Shown piece by piece: positions 1 through 12,885 of a stretch of 64,000 nt of DNA. The notes under the pieces are model-generated. The model saw only the letters and a program-made list of their open reading frames with translations, did no database searches and was not told the origin of the DNA. Position 1 is the stretch's first letter, and every line of letters starts with the position of its first letter. This stretch comes from Diphasiastrum complanatum (Eukaryota > Streptophyta > Lycopodiopsida > Lycopodiales > Lycopodiaceae): assembly GCA_029204225.1 (NCBI GenBank), contig CM055108.1, forward strand, positions 1,779,463 to 1,843,462, given 5' to 3'. Position numbers and translations under genes: made by a program.

Positions 1-1925
1 TTACCTCACAATACACTTGCAAGAAGATCATTATATGAAGTTTGTCTTGTTAAAGAAGAGACCTAAGGTTAATCACCTTAGAGTTTTTGGATGTGCTTGC
101 TTTGTTCATGTACCCTTGGAAACAAGGAAACAAGATTATCAAAATTCAGTCAAAGAGATCATTGTTGGATACTCATCCAACAAGAAGGCATACAGAATTT
201 ATATTCCCTCTACCTCAATTACAATTGAGAGTAGAGATGTTATTTTTCATGAGAATCAAAAATACATCTTTGATGAGGCTGAGATCAAAGATTCTCAAAA
301 GGATTCTCCTATCATGACCCATGAAGATTATCATGGAGAGATGGGGCCGAGAATTGAGGAGGAGTCACCTCAAGTCTCTCACCACAGAGATCACAAAGAG
401 AAAGATTCGAGCCTAAGAGGCTCTCATATGGAGATAAAGGCAAACAAGTGGATCTCAATGCCACTAATTATGCATATTTTGTTTCACATGAAGAGTCAAA
501 GGATGTATATGAAGTACTCAATTCAAAAGAATGGTTTCTAGCCATGAAGGAGGAATATGATGCATTGATTGCCAACAAGACATGGGAGCCTGTGGATCTT
601 CCATCCAACAAGCACACTATTGGTTGCAAATGGGTTTTTCGAGTCAAATATAATCAAGATGGCACAATCAACAAGTATAAGGCAAGACTTTGTGAAAAGG
701 GCTTTGCCCAAGTTTATGGACTTGATTATGAGGAGACTTTTGCTCCAGTTGCAAAGATGGTATCAATTAGAATGATCATTTCTATTGCTTGGATTTTTTC
801 AAGTGGCAAGTTTCTCAACTAGATGTCTCAAATGGTTTTTTAAATGGATATCTAGAAGAATAAATTTATATGGAACAACACCTTGGGTTCATAAAGACAA
901 GACCAAAGTTTTTTTCTCTTTAAAGGTCTCTATGGACTAAAGCAAACACCAAGATCGTGGTATTCTCGACTTAACACTTTCCTTATCTCACTAGGATTCA
1001 ATCTTAGTAACTATGATCCTTCCTTGTATATCAAGTTATATGAAAGTGATATTGTCATTCTTCTGATTTATATTCATGATATTATCCTAACAAGAAGCTG
1101 TATCAATTTAGCTTAAGAAACCAAAATTGCACTTGGAAGAGAATTCAAGATGCAAGATCTTGAAAGAATTCGTTACATCTTAGGATTAGAGATTGACTTC
1201 CATAATGAGAAAGCTTTTGTTTGTCAATCCAAGTATGCTCTTTCAATGTTGAAAAAATTTAATATGCTAGATTGTAAGAGTATTGATACTCCTATGGAGC
1301 AAATTGTAAAAGATCCTAACAAAGGTGATGAAAGATCCTTTGTGGACATCACTGTTTTTAGTTGTCTTATAGGCTCCTTAATTTGGCTCACCATAACTAG
1401 GCATGATGTAAGTTTTAGTGTTCATAAGTTGAGCCAAGCTATGCAAAATTCTAGTATTCATCATTGGAAAATGGCCAAAAAAGGTCTTAGGTACATATCT
1501 TCAACCTATGATTATGGTTTGTTATACAAAAGTGAAGATCTTTCTATTGTTGGCTATTGTAACTCGGATTTTGCTAGTGATAAAGTAGATCAAAAATCTA
1601 CAAGTGCATATGTCATATACCTTGGAGGAAATTTAATATCTTGGCTTTCCAAAAAGAAAGATACCATATCACTCTCATCTTGTGAAGTGAATATAAGACA
1701 CTTCCTACTACAACAAAAGAAGTGCTTTGGATCAAGGGGTTGCTTAAGACTATCAAGGAAGATGATCTACCATTAATCATGTGTGACAATATTTTAGCAC
1801 AAGCCCTTGCCAACAATCCAATATTTTATGCAAGGAGCAAACACATCGAAGTTGCACATCACTTCGTGAGAGAGAAACTCATTGAAGGGAAAATCTACTT
1901 GGAGCACATCATCTTGTATTGCAGA
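1..1925 (+). pseudogene. Copia A pol, 5' part (integrase C-end, RT, RNase H), decayed
   Basis: This is a Ty1/copia polyprotein fragment entering from the left edge. The C-terminal integrase region (motif VFGCACFVHV) lies at about 70-270. The RT start follows at about 450-820, with WEPVDLPSNK, GCKWVFRVKY and DYEETFAPVAKM. After a frameshift and stops around 820-1150, RT thumb and RNase H resume at 1150-1776 (LTITRHDVSFSVHKLSQAM, then SWLSKKKDTISLSS) and in another frame at 1722-1925 (ARSKHIEVAHHFVRE). In an active element this protein copies and inserts the element. Here at least two frameshifts and several stops make it non-functional. It is cut at 1925 by element E and continues at 7928. Confidence 0.9.
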
Positions 1926-2777
<852 letters not shown>

Positions 2778-2790
2778 GTATCCCCCACCT
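2778..2790 (-). other. Polypurine tract of element E
   Basis: The minus strand reads aggtgggggatac directly before the TGTTGGG start of the 3' LTR. This is the expected position of the second-strand primer of an LTR retrotransposon. Confidence 0.75.
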
Positions 2791-2887
2791 AAATAGGTGA
2801 TGGTCCCACGACAACTACCTGTGCTTGTTGCGGAAGAAGGTTGTCGACACGTTTACTGCGGATGATGAGGAGCCTATCCTAAACTCT

Positions 2888-3571
2888 TCAAGTAGTGTCT
2901 GGGAAGGTTGCTAACGACCAATACTTGCGTAACCGGCTACCATTGATGGGCGTAGCAAACAGTGTCCCATCCATTGTTTCTAAAGTCACTGCCTCTTGCG
3001 ATAAGATGTCGGTGATGCGATAAGGACGTTCACCAGTGAACTTCAGCTTTTCTTTGATCGCCTTTGTCTTGTACATGAGGAGCAACTGTCCTTTTTGAAG
3101 ATCTTTCTTGTGAAGATGACAATCATGTCAGGCCTTGCAACGTGCTTTCTCTGCAGCAAGAGCATGGACCACTAACAAGCGTGTTTCGCACAACTTGTGT
3201 AGCGCTTCGTGACGAAGGTGGAACGATCTTGTACCATCCAATCGTTGCGTTGTGGCAATGTGAAGAAATAGAACGAGAAATTCCACCGGCATGACTGCAT
3301 CTTGGCCATACACTAGTTGGAATGGAGTTTGTTTGGTGTTGCCTTTGTATGCAGTTTTGAAAGCCCACAAAGAAGCATGTAGCTTGTGCTCCCAATCTGA
3401 TCTGCTTGCTTCCACGGTCTTTGTCAAAATGCCACACAGAATCTTATTAGAAGATTCGGCTTGTCCATTGCCTCTTGGGTAGTAAGGCATGCTGAAACGA
3501 TGGATCACAAAGAACTCTTCTAATAAGACCTTGATGGTCTCATTGACAAACTGAGTTCCCCGATCTCTCAA
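2888..3571 (-). pseudogene. Element E gypsy integrase, C-terminal half
   Basis: The reading begins at RDRGTQFVNETIK, which holds the second catalytic Asp, and continues to PYYPRGNGQAESSNK with the catalytic Glu. It then runs through the conserved SLWAFKTAYK and TPFQLVYGQDAVMPVEF stretch. A second frame (2888-3085) holds the chromo-like tail region (GERPYRITDI). The first catalytic Asp and the zinc-binding N-terminus are absent. The break lies between about 3571 and 3640, where gag sequence starts at once. The fragment has a frameshift near 3125 and cannot be active. Confidence 0.88.
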
Positions 3572-3639
3572 TGTTCAACCAATATGACAAGACACCCTTT
3601 TCTTGATGTGCAAGTCGAAGGATATCTCCAATAGAGATG

Positions 3640-5520
3640 TTCATTCTACTGGATCAGTAGTTCCGTCCTTGGAGCTTCAGGTTCTTCCATATGGAATGGT
3701 TCTTCCCGATGGTGTAGTCGCACGTTCACATCTGATCTGTGTGGTGAACCTTGCGGTGCATTTGCTTGTTGAATCTCTTTCTAGTGCAGTGTCTTGAGGA
3801 GCTATCGGTTGATGTGCAGCTTGAGCAGCTTCCTCCGCTTGTGCTTCTTGTATCCAATGCTTGATCTTCTGGTATTGTCTTTGTTCATCCTTCACATTTG
3901 AATAAGGTAATCTCGCTCCTCCTGATGTTGAAGGTTGATCAGCTAGCACTGATACAGAGTGCGGTGATGATGGAGCTACCTCCTTGCGCTTTTGTGCTCG
4001 CGTAACAACTAATGTTGGAATGTTACAATAGGGAATTCTTCTTAGTATAGTTGAGTGTGGAGTTGTGCTTGGGCCTGCTGATTGAACTGCAATCCAATTC
4101 AATGGTGCACTGGTGCTGGCTCTCAATGGACAATTCTTGTAGCAATGTCCATATCCACACTCACGAGAGAAGGGTGTATAAATTCCTTTGTTTGGACATT
4201 TGACAATCCTATGTCCTTCTCCACATCCATAGCATCCATATAATCTGCCCCCTTGGCATTTTGGTTGTGCAGCGTATGTGGCATAGTACTCATTAATAAC
4301 AGGATCGATGAATGGTTCATCAGGTCCATACCATTGTTGCATTTCATGTTGGAGAAATGTTTTAGCTTCTGCCACCGTGAGATTCACCTGGGCTACTTGA
4401 GAATTATTTGGCCCTGGTGGTTCTGGTAGTGTCATTCTTTGTTGTTGAGGGCCTGGTCCAAGCCTTTGTGCTGCATTAGGTGCTCCTTGATGGTAAGCAT
4501 AAGAGGTCTGGAATTGAGCTCTCTTTTGATGTATGATCTGTGGGTTGTAGGGGCAATATGCAGTGTCGTGCGAGGATGCATTCCACAGATAACAATATCT
4601 GTGCGTCAGCTTCAAATTTTGTTTCACTACTAGACACTCATTGGAAGCGTGATTCTGGGTACAAATGGGACACTCAATATTGTCCCATCGAGGATACTAC
4701 TACTGATAAGGATCTGGTTGTGGTGCTGCAATATTCTAAAGAGCCTTCACTTTTTGGTCAAATTGGACTGTGAGCTGCTCCATCTGCTGCTTATGTAACT
4801 TTGTGATTTGTTCCATCATTGATTCATTGGACAAGCTCGTAGAGACTGAGGTTGATGCAATTGAAGGAGTTGAAGCATGAAGATATGTAGTTCTTGGTGT
4901 AGAATCATCATCTGATCCTTCATCTTCTTCTCTCATTGCGTCTTCCATAGCTTCGTGCAATGTGGCATATTGCTCCCGTCTTTTCAGCTCTCATCGGATG
5001 CTTCTAGGTAGTCCCGCTAGGAACCACATAATGACCGCATGATCAGGAGTAAGCTTCGCATTACACTCGGATCTCAGGTGTTTGATCCGTTCGATGTAGT
5101 CTCTGACCCTTTCTCTTTTTTCCATCTTGATTTTGCTAAGCAAGAGGAATGGGTCTTCAAGAAACTTCCGTGGCTTAAATTTGGTGATTAAAGCTACTTT
5201 TACCACTTTTCAATTTGTTCGTTCTTTTGTCGTCTGATTGAAAATCCAGTCTAAAGCCACTCCTGTCAGGGACATTGGAAACAACTTCAGTTTCTCTACT
5301 GGGGAGGTTTCACCATAGATCTCGCATGCTTGTCCATAGATCTACAAGAATCTGATAGGATCTGTGGATCCATCAAATTTGGTGAATTCCAATCTGGGAG
5401 ATCTTCTGATTGCTTATAGAGGTACCGCTGGAATAGGAATATCTTGATCCATTGATTTGGCTGATTTGGTCAAATCTCTTCCGCTACTGCTTGATGTAGC
5501 TCTAGATTCTCTGCAGGTAG
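3640..5520 (-). pseudogene. Element E gag with zinc-finger motifs
   Basis: The coding remnant is read right to left. A retrotransposon gag domain lies at about 5450-4991 (LEFTKFDGSTDP, ALDWIFN, DPFLLLSKIKMEKRERV, MWFLAGLPRSIR). An acidic linker follows (4960-4736). A Pro/Gln-rich part at 4627-3677 contains two Cys-rich knuckles, YGCYGCGEGHRIVKCP and CGYGHCYKNCP. Gag would form the particle and bind RNA. Frames change at about 5210, 4985 and 4700 and there are internal stops, so the gene is broken. Motifs match those of gypsy D at 45.6-49.5 kb, implying the same broad lineage. Confidence 0.82.
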
Positions 5521-5524
5521 TATT

Positions 5525-7136
5525 CTACCAGATCTCAATCTCATTCATTGTGCAGATTTGATACAATGTGAAGGTATATGGCAACAATGGATCTAAGTGG
5601 ATCTTGTTCAAGTGATGATCAGTGATTGATGATTGGAAGGGATGAAAGGAACACGAATAACTAAAAAATTTTACTTGATGACAATTGAAGTGGTTATTGA
5701 GAGAGATGGATGGATGGTGGCACAGATTTGAATGGAGTTGATCACACACAAAAAAATGGATGTTGTAACGGCGCAGTTGGCAACAATGGTGACTGATAGA
5801 TGGCCTCGATGGTGTCGGGGCGGGTGGGGTCTGGAGTTCGGGGTCCCTAGCACTAAACGATATGACTTGTATAAGATCGAACAGGTATTTCACCAGTCAA
5901 GTCACTAGTAGTCTCAACAATTTTTTTTGGATTTTCCTAGCAGAAATCTTCGCCTGACTGATATATGTTTTATCACAGTGTATTACCACTTTACGGAGCT
6001 CAACGGAGGTTCTTGTTGGCGAAGGATGGTTCAACAAAGGTTCTGAAAACAATTTGGACACGATTTGGACTGGGAACCTTTGCCACTATCCTTCTGTTGC
6101 AGACTAACCTTTGCCAACTTGCAAGGATGTATAGATTGATGATCAGAGGGCTGGCGAAGATTATCATGGTGAGAAATAGTCTGGCGAAGTTTCAGAAGGC
6201 AATTTGGCACTTTTGAGAGCTAAGAACGTTTGCCGGACTAGTTATAGGTAATATTAACCTCTACTAGCTTCACAGATACCTCAAAACAGTATTTTATGAC
6301 TATTCTGAGCTCGGTGAAGATTAATGATATATTGACGAAGGTTTACGAAGGTTGGCGAAGATTCAAATGACTTAAATTTTTCTTTGAGTACAAAGAAACG
6401 TTCGCCTGACCACTTATTCTCAATATTAACCTTCGCCGACTTCACTGAAACTAGAAAATATGAAAAAGTAGCTACTGGCAAACTGGCGAAGGTATTCAAT
6501 AACTACTTCTGTAGATATTGACGTTGGCGAGGGTTCTAATGGCAAATTCCTATATTTGGTGTCTAAGAACCTTCGCCAGAGATCGTACACTCAGTATTAA
6601 CCTTCGTCGACCTCCAAGATGGCTTTGAAGATGAAAACAAAGCTGGACAAAGGTTGTTTGGGGTGTTTTGGACTATTGTGAGATTCTGGACATTTTTTTA
6701 CAAAGGTTTTTTCTTTTTTCTGACTGTTTTTTGGCAATTTTGGCAAACCGGCTGGGAAATAACCTTCGCCTAACTAGTTGTAGGTACTGATGATGTGGCA
6801 GAATGTACTGCTAGGTGGGCGAAGGTTGGTTTGAGTAGATCAGAAAGTTATGAGGTCTGATAGGTGATTTTGGCTCTTTTCTAGACAATTTGTCAAAATT
6901 ACATGGTTTTTTCTGATTTTTTTGATTTTTAGGATTTATGGAAGGAATAGGATGCCGGGATCTAATGTTTCTCACCTCTAAATCTCTCTCCACAGATCAT
7001 ACAAGCAACAAATCATGAAAAAAACAACAAATCTAACCTCTACTCCACACTAAACTACCCCTCGCACATCCATTCCACAAGCAAAAATCACAAGATGAAT
7101 GCATGCAAGCTAAAAAGCAAGAAAATGCTAATCTAT
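5525..7136 (-). other. Untranslated leader of element E with scattered GGCGAAGG motifs
   Basis: This 1.6 kb stretch lies between the primer site and gag. No coding motif was recognised. Between about 6010 and 6830 the core ggcgaagg/ccttcgcc and close variants recur more than ten times in both orientations (for example near 6018, 6153, 6350, 6431, 6485, 6570, 6765 and 6820). The rest is AT-rich. Confidence 0.6.
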
Positions 7137-7154
7137 TCTCCCGCAACAGCGCCA
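7137..7154 (-). other. Primer binding site of element E (tRNA-Asp type)
   Basis: The minus strand reads TGGCGCTGTTGCGGGAGA, seven bases inside the 5' LTR. It is close to the primer site complementary to tRNA-Asp that is usual in plant Tat/Athila gypsy elements, with about three mismatches. Confidence 0.7.
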
Positions 7155-7161
7155 AAACATT

Positions 7162-7927
7162 TGTAGCGGCCTGTCATGCATAAATTCGATGCCAAGGGAA
7201 TAGTGCTTCCCTTGCGAAGTTAGCTTGCAAATCCTACTCTAACCACACCTAGATTAACCACATCTAACTATCCACCCTACTTTAACCACAAGCATGAGAA
7301 GGAAGAATAGATTACAATGGGGGAGGTGCTTACATCCTATCCTCTCTACTCTCTTAGAAATCATTAACAACATGCAAGTAGAGAGAAGCAAATGGAAAGC
7401 AAATACAAAATGCAAAAACGAGAGAGAGAGAGAGAGAGAGGGAAGGAAGCAAGGATGTTCAAATCTCATTTGGGCGTAATCTCCTCCTCTTATTGAACAT
7501 GGAAATATAGTACAAAGGGTGCCTTTTTATGGATGGGGAAGGCCCTTGCCCCTTTCTCATATTGGTTAATCACAATGGCAAGGATCCTAATCCAAGCCTC
7601 CTAAACTAACACAAAATGAATCTAATGGTTCTTTAAGAAAGCTCAAGGGCACTCACATGATTCAAGTGAGTTCTAATTTGGGCCCTTTTAGCTTTTTTAT
7701 TAACAACTTGACTTAGGGCCTCTAATGTCATTTAGGCCCCTAGTCACTTATTCCTAATTCTACAAGTTCTACCAAACCAAACTGCATGCTCATTGGATTG
7801 GCTTATACATGTAGGAAGCCAGTGCCCTCGCACTTATTGCTCTACATGTACAGTGTACTGTGGTGGGGCCCACTTGGTAAGCTTAGCCAGTAGTACTTTA
7901 GTGCTGGGACCCACTAAGTGCCCAACA
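7162..7927 (-). repeat. Element E 5' LTR (right)
   Basis: Partner of 1926-2777, with the same tgtagcg and cccaaca ends. It contains the short form of the GA microsatellite (7420-7441). Copia A coding sequence starts directly after it. Confidence 0.9.
7420..7441. repeat. (GA)11 microsatellite, short allele in the right LTR
   Basis: About 22 bp of GA in the same sequence context as the 96-bp tract at 2196-2291. Confidence 0.95.
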
Positions 7928-8023
7928 ATAGATTTGCTCACCAAACCTTTGAGCAAAAATTCCTTCATCAAGCATAGAGCCAATCTTGGATTGATTCCAA
8001 GATCCATGTTCAAGTCAACATAG
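7928..8023 (+). pseudogene. Copia A pol, C-terminal tail after element E
   Basis: Reads DLLTKPLSKNSFIKHR followed by a short tail and a TAG. This is the canonical end of a copia RNase H and completes the pol interrupted at 1925. Confidence 0.88.
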
Positions 8024-8038
8024 ATTAATTTTTAGGAG

Positions 8039-8560
8039 TGTTGAAAAATGAAAAATCATTAGGCTTTGGCAAAGTTTTTTTCTATATGTATGTAATGTTT
8101 CATATTGTAAATGCCAAATTTGGCCTAGAAGAAACTCGAGCTACATGGTTTCTTGAGTCTAGTTGGTCATATACAACATGCATATAGAATGTAGACATAG
8201 AAATGCCAATAATGGGCTTGTAGAAACTCGTGGCATATCACATGCAATGATTGTAAGTGTTCCATAGTGACATGCAAGGCATGCACAAAGTGAATTGGAC
8301 ACATGCATAGTGATTTGGACAATTCTAGTTTAGAATTTGACACTTGGTAAAAGTAGGTAGAAATGCATGTATGTAAAGTGACAAATGTCACTAGTTTGCT
8401 AGTTGTCACTTTTAGATGTGGATGAATGTAGAAGAGATGGTTCTACCTCGAGCTACTCCAATCTCCATAAATATGTGTAGGCTCTCTCATAACTTTTGAT
8501 GAAAAATCAAGCTTTGAAGCTATTCCATGTCAATTTGGATCTATCACATTGTTTGCTCAA
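8039..8560 (+). repeat. Probable 3' LTR of copia A (right end not located)
   Basis: A TGTTGA start follows the pol stop by 15 bases, after a weak purine stretch (ttttaggag). The 5' partner is outside the window, so the right end cannot be fixed. The stated end is a guess. Confidence 0.4.
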
Positions 8561-8699
8561 ATTTTGCTCTCTCCATGACACTCCATGAATGAGCGTTCAT
8601 CTCCATCTTGCCATAAGATGTCATCATCACTTGATGACTTGGCCATGAATGAGTGACATAATGAACCTCCAATAGCTTCATTTCCATCAGCAAAACCAG

Positions 8700-9126
8700 C
8701 CAAGAATGCTAGTACAAAGCCAACATCAAAATGATGCTCACAAGTGTAGCTAGTTTCTACTCACCACCATTGTCACTCCTTAAGCACTTGATCCTTGTGG
8801 AAAATTGGTTCTCTTGTAGTGGCCTAGTCGTTATAGATTTTCACAAAATCAATAAATTAAGTAGTATAAAAGGTTTGATCATTTCCCAAGAGAGAGAATA
8901 ATCTCTTCTTTTGTATGATAAGTGTATGTAAGAAGGTGAATGAAATGTGATTTGTAATATTCACAATGAATACTACAACGACATATTTAGCTATCCAAAG
9001 ATATTTGGGTAAGTTGGCATCCAGAAATACCAATGGTGAAATGATTTGGTCAAGGTCTAAGATTATAAAATTTACCTTATCTTCCAGGCTCTTAGGATAA
9101 CAGTAAGCAACCATATCATACAGCAA
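8700..9126 (-). pseudogene. Copia integrase scraps, rearranged
   Basis: Two pieces of copia integrase lie on the minus strand. One at about 8820-8755 carries the catalytic-core motif LRSDNGGE, preceded by ENQFSTRIK. The other at 9126-8857 carries ANLPKYLW, which normally lies downstream of that motif. Here it lies upstream, so the fragments are shuffled or come from different copies. Stops are present in all frames. Confidence 0.6.
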
Positions 9127-9844
9127 CTAGCAAATAGATTCATCAAACAGAATCAAATTGGCTAATGACTCCTCTTAATCAAATACAGATAATTAGTTCT
9201 TATCACATGAAGCAAACAAAACAGAGCATTAGTCAAGTTCGTTATCTGAACACATAGTTGATTCATAATTGAAAAAAGTTTTGCTTAGGGTTATGCTTAA
9301 CAACTTCACCTAATTCCCTGCACACATTAGTTAGAATTGTTGCTCTCTAGTGACGTCTGAAAATCCAAGTTAGAGTAACTGAAATTCAGTAAGTCTTCGA
9401 AATGAAAAGTATGTGTGATGCAGACAGGGAAGTATCACACACAGTTACATATCATTCAAAGTGTATTCACTCAATTGATAAGAAGTAATACTATAAGAGA
9501 TGGCAGAGGGAAAGAGTACTCAAGCTTATAGAAACTGGTTCTCTTCTCTCTATCGATATTCAAATTTGTGCATGTGTACAATGGCACAAAGTGTCGACCT
9601 TATAGGAATGATCATTGGCCTGAATGTTGTTTACCAACCATTAAGATGTTGATTGAGATCTACTAATGTGTCTCTATAGAACATCGCACAAAACGATGCG
9701 ATCTCTAACCTAAAAATGAATTTAGGCCTTTACATGAATTTAGGCACTATAGCACATCTACATGTATAAAATTTGAAATTTTTTACAATATGAAATATTA
9801 ACTTTGGATAATGTGGGATCATGAGGCTCCACATATCTCCTTCC
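9127..9844. other. AT-rich spacer, nothing recognised
   Basis: No conserved coding motif, LTR end or RNA gene was seen on either strand. Probably old transposon debris. Confidence 0.5.
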
Positions 9845-12800
9845 TCAGCTGTGCAGCGTCTCGCAAACAAATTTCTTATAGTCTCCTTTGTCGCTTACTA
9901 CTGGCTGGCTTTCTATGGAAAATGGCTTTGCTCGGGCTTCATTTTCTTCATTAACTTGTTTGAGAGTCATCCCTTTTGTAGCAAGGAAATAGTTATTCTT
10001 CTGATTGTAATCTTCCAGAAAAAATAGATTTGGATAACCTCCCATTTCGCGATTGCCCAATGGTGCAAGAGGGTTGTTGATCAATGTATTATTTACAAGA
10101 TGAGTGTACCAACTATCTTCAAACAAGATTTCAGACATCTTAGCAGAAGGGACAGTTAGTGAGAGGGCTGCATATGTATATTCTGAAAATTTCTCTTAAA
10201 TGTACAATTGTTGAATGGATAGAAGTGCATAGGAAATGAGAGAACCAATATTTACATAATTGTAAGTGTGGTATGGTTTGGTTATTGGATTAGTGGAGCG
10301 AAGTATATTATTTGCTTTAACTTCCTTCAAATAATGAGAATAGTTAGCTTCCCAATCCATGTAGATTTCCCACATATCAGGAAATAATATTCGATTGGAG
10401 AATCTAGAAGGGATTGGATTAGGGCTAGGAACAACTTCTTTAACATCAGAAATGCTAATTGAGTCTAGCTTATTTTGGTACTCATCCAGAGTAGGAAAAT
10501 TATTGTTTTCAAATGGTTTTAGATACTCTAGGATATATATAGATACAAAGATCCTTTAACAACATGGCTATAACTCGTTTGCACATTGAACTTATTCTAA
10601 ACAATGGCAAGAGCAAGGATACCTTTTTGGTGCACTGTTAGCTTGGCCCAAAAAGTGTTTAGATTAGGGAAAGTCCAAGGGCTTTCTCATTGTTCTTTAG
10701 TATACCCAAAAATTTTTGGTAAAAGAAGGTAATCCATTCTCCATTGGAGTTCTGGACTATAGAAAGGAGGTAGAAAAAAGGTCAGTTCTTGCTGGAATGC
10801 CTGAAATTCTGTCCTTAGTAGTGAATACACTACCTTGTTTTTCCTCTTGACAGCTCCACTTTGTGATGCTTCAGCCTGCTACGGAATGATGGCTAGAGTT
10901 GCTAGTTGGTCTGCAACAACTTTGTCATTGGATGATTTCGGCTTCACAGCATTCTCAAGGTCATTTTGGACCTCTTGATATTTATGGATTTGCTTGAAAA
11001 CAATATCTGTCTAGATGGCCTTCTCTGACGTATCTTCGGCTGGCTCATCCATCTGTGTGGACTGGTCTTGGTGCTTAACAGGTTCTTCATCTTCAAAATT
11101 CTGGATTTGGCTTGATTGAAACTTAGCCTCTTCCAGTTCTTCCTTCAATTTCTTGTATGCAGCCATTTGGGGTTGCAACCATTTGGGGTTGCAAGTATTG
11201 CAGCTTGAAGGTCTGGATAATTCTTTCTTGTACATCCTTCCAAGCTGTTGGGTTGATTCTGTATCTCTCATAAGATACACAGGCTCCCAATGTCAGTTTG
11301 GCACTTATTGGTCACAAAATTGCCTCTTCGGCCTATTTCTTATAGATTTGGTTGCCCTTCCTAAGCATGTCTGCAGAATTTTGCAAATGGGCAACAGAGT
11401 CCTGGAGATGCCTTTAACTTGCTTCGGCACTCTCCTTGTTGGCAATTATGTCTATGAGTTTCTCATTCACCTCTTGTTACTACTCCGCAAAGTGGCTCGT
11501 GCATGTCTTTTCTCTTGCAAAGAGGCCTACAGGGTTTGGATCTGCTGCTTGAGCAATATATTTTCATTTTCAAAAGCATTAGACTGCTCCTAAATTGCTT
11601 CAAGTGCCTCCAACGTGGCATTATGCCTACCTTTCACTTCTTCAAGAGATGTATCTTTCTTTATCAGCTCCACTTGGGCTGCTTCAAGCTCTTTGCTTTT
11701 TAGCTTCAACTCAACTTTGACCTCTTCCAACTCTTCATTCATCTAAGTTAGGTCTGTTCGAATGGAATCATATTTTGCTCTGAGCTTCCTCGAGACTTTC
11801 TCCAGGTTGACAAAATGTTGAATGGCTGCCTGTGTATCTGACAACAACATGCCAAAGGTCTTCAAATATAACTCTTCATCCAAGACTGGTGCAATATCAT
11901 CACTTTCCTACTGAATATCAAAGATTTCTTCATCTTCCTTTACTGGCTCTTGCTGGATATCTCCTTGGATTTGGCCTTGCTCAACAATAATCTCTATTTC
12001 TTGCTCTTCTTCAGCTTCTCGGCTCCTTTTTACATTGGAAAGAGGTCTATGCTAGGATGATAGAGAAGACATCCTCACCGAGCTTCCTTGCTATTGGCTT
12101 GATGATGATGATGCAATCTCGGTGGTGGTCTTCTTTGATGTTATTATTGTGAATCACCCTCAATTGAAGGGGCTAATTCTGGAAGCACCGGTGCAATTCT
12201 GATACCTTCCTGCGCAGACAGAACACTAACATACATACACAGAATACCAAACTACAATCCGAGTCTGGAAAATTGATCACCCTTTACTAATTTACAGAAT
12301 TTTATAAGCAATATGTCCGTTCTCCATTTAAAGCTCTCAGTAGGTATCTCATATTTGTATTAGAAATGGTGTACTCTTGCTCTAGTAAAAATATGGAAGC
12401 AAGAGCGAATTGCACGAAGCTCTTGAGATTGGGATCTCTGATATATGAAAGCTTTTATCCTCGTTTCTCTAGATAAGCTTCCTCCTCAAAAGCTCCTCTC
12501 CTGGTGATGAAGTTGGGCTTAGTGACAAGAATACTACCGTCCATAGGCAAACCTAAGGCTCAATAATAAAATTTAACACAGCTTTCTCAGCTATCAATTA
12601 CAAAAACTTGTTAGTCAAACCCATCCAGATAGTGTCCCTTGATGAATGGATACAACTTTTTGATCAACCTAGCAGAAGTGACCACAAATGTCTCATCTCT
12701 TGATTTCGGACAACAGTGGAAATATGTCCCTGCTTTGTTTCGTTTAGATTTTGAATTAGCTCATGGCACACATCTGTAAGAATTACTGATGGATCGAATT

Positions 12801-12885
12801 GAAGGAGTCCTTCAATCCGTGCTTGTATAGCTAATGACTGCAAAACCGGTAAGACTGGTTTTGGATGCGTTTTGAATACAATCAC
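9845..12885 (-). pseudogene. Unrecognised decayed protein-coding stretch with coiled-coil segment
   Basis: Read right to left, a long series of frames is interrupted only now and then by stops, as in an old coding region. From 12885 comes an apparently globular part (DPSVILTDVCHELIQNLNE, later FVQFALASIFLLEQEY). A Ser-rich and acidic linker lies near 12100-11880. A heptad-like Glu/Lys/Leu coiled coil follows (about 11850-11530, e.g. MNEELEEVKVELKLKSKEL), then an aromatic-rich part (FYSPELQWRMDYLLLPKIFG, about 10750) and a last open piece at 10138-9845. I do not recognise the family. An extra ORF of a retroelement or an endogenous pararetrovirus is conceivable, but no RT, protease or zinc-knuckle motif is visible here. 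Confidence 0.45.

Noticed and set aside
9845-12885. Endogenous pararetrovirus call
   Set aside because: The layout could fit, but no RT, protease, movement-protein or knuckle motif could be pointed to, so only an unrecognised coding remnant is reported.
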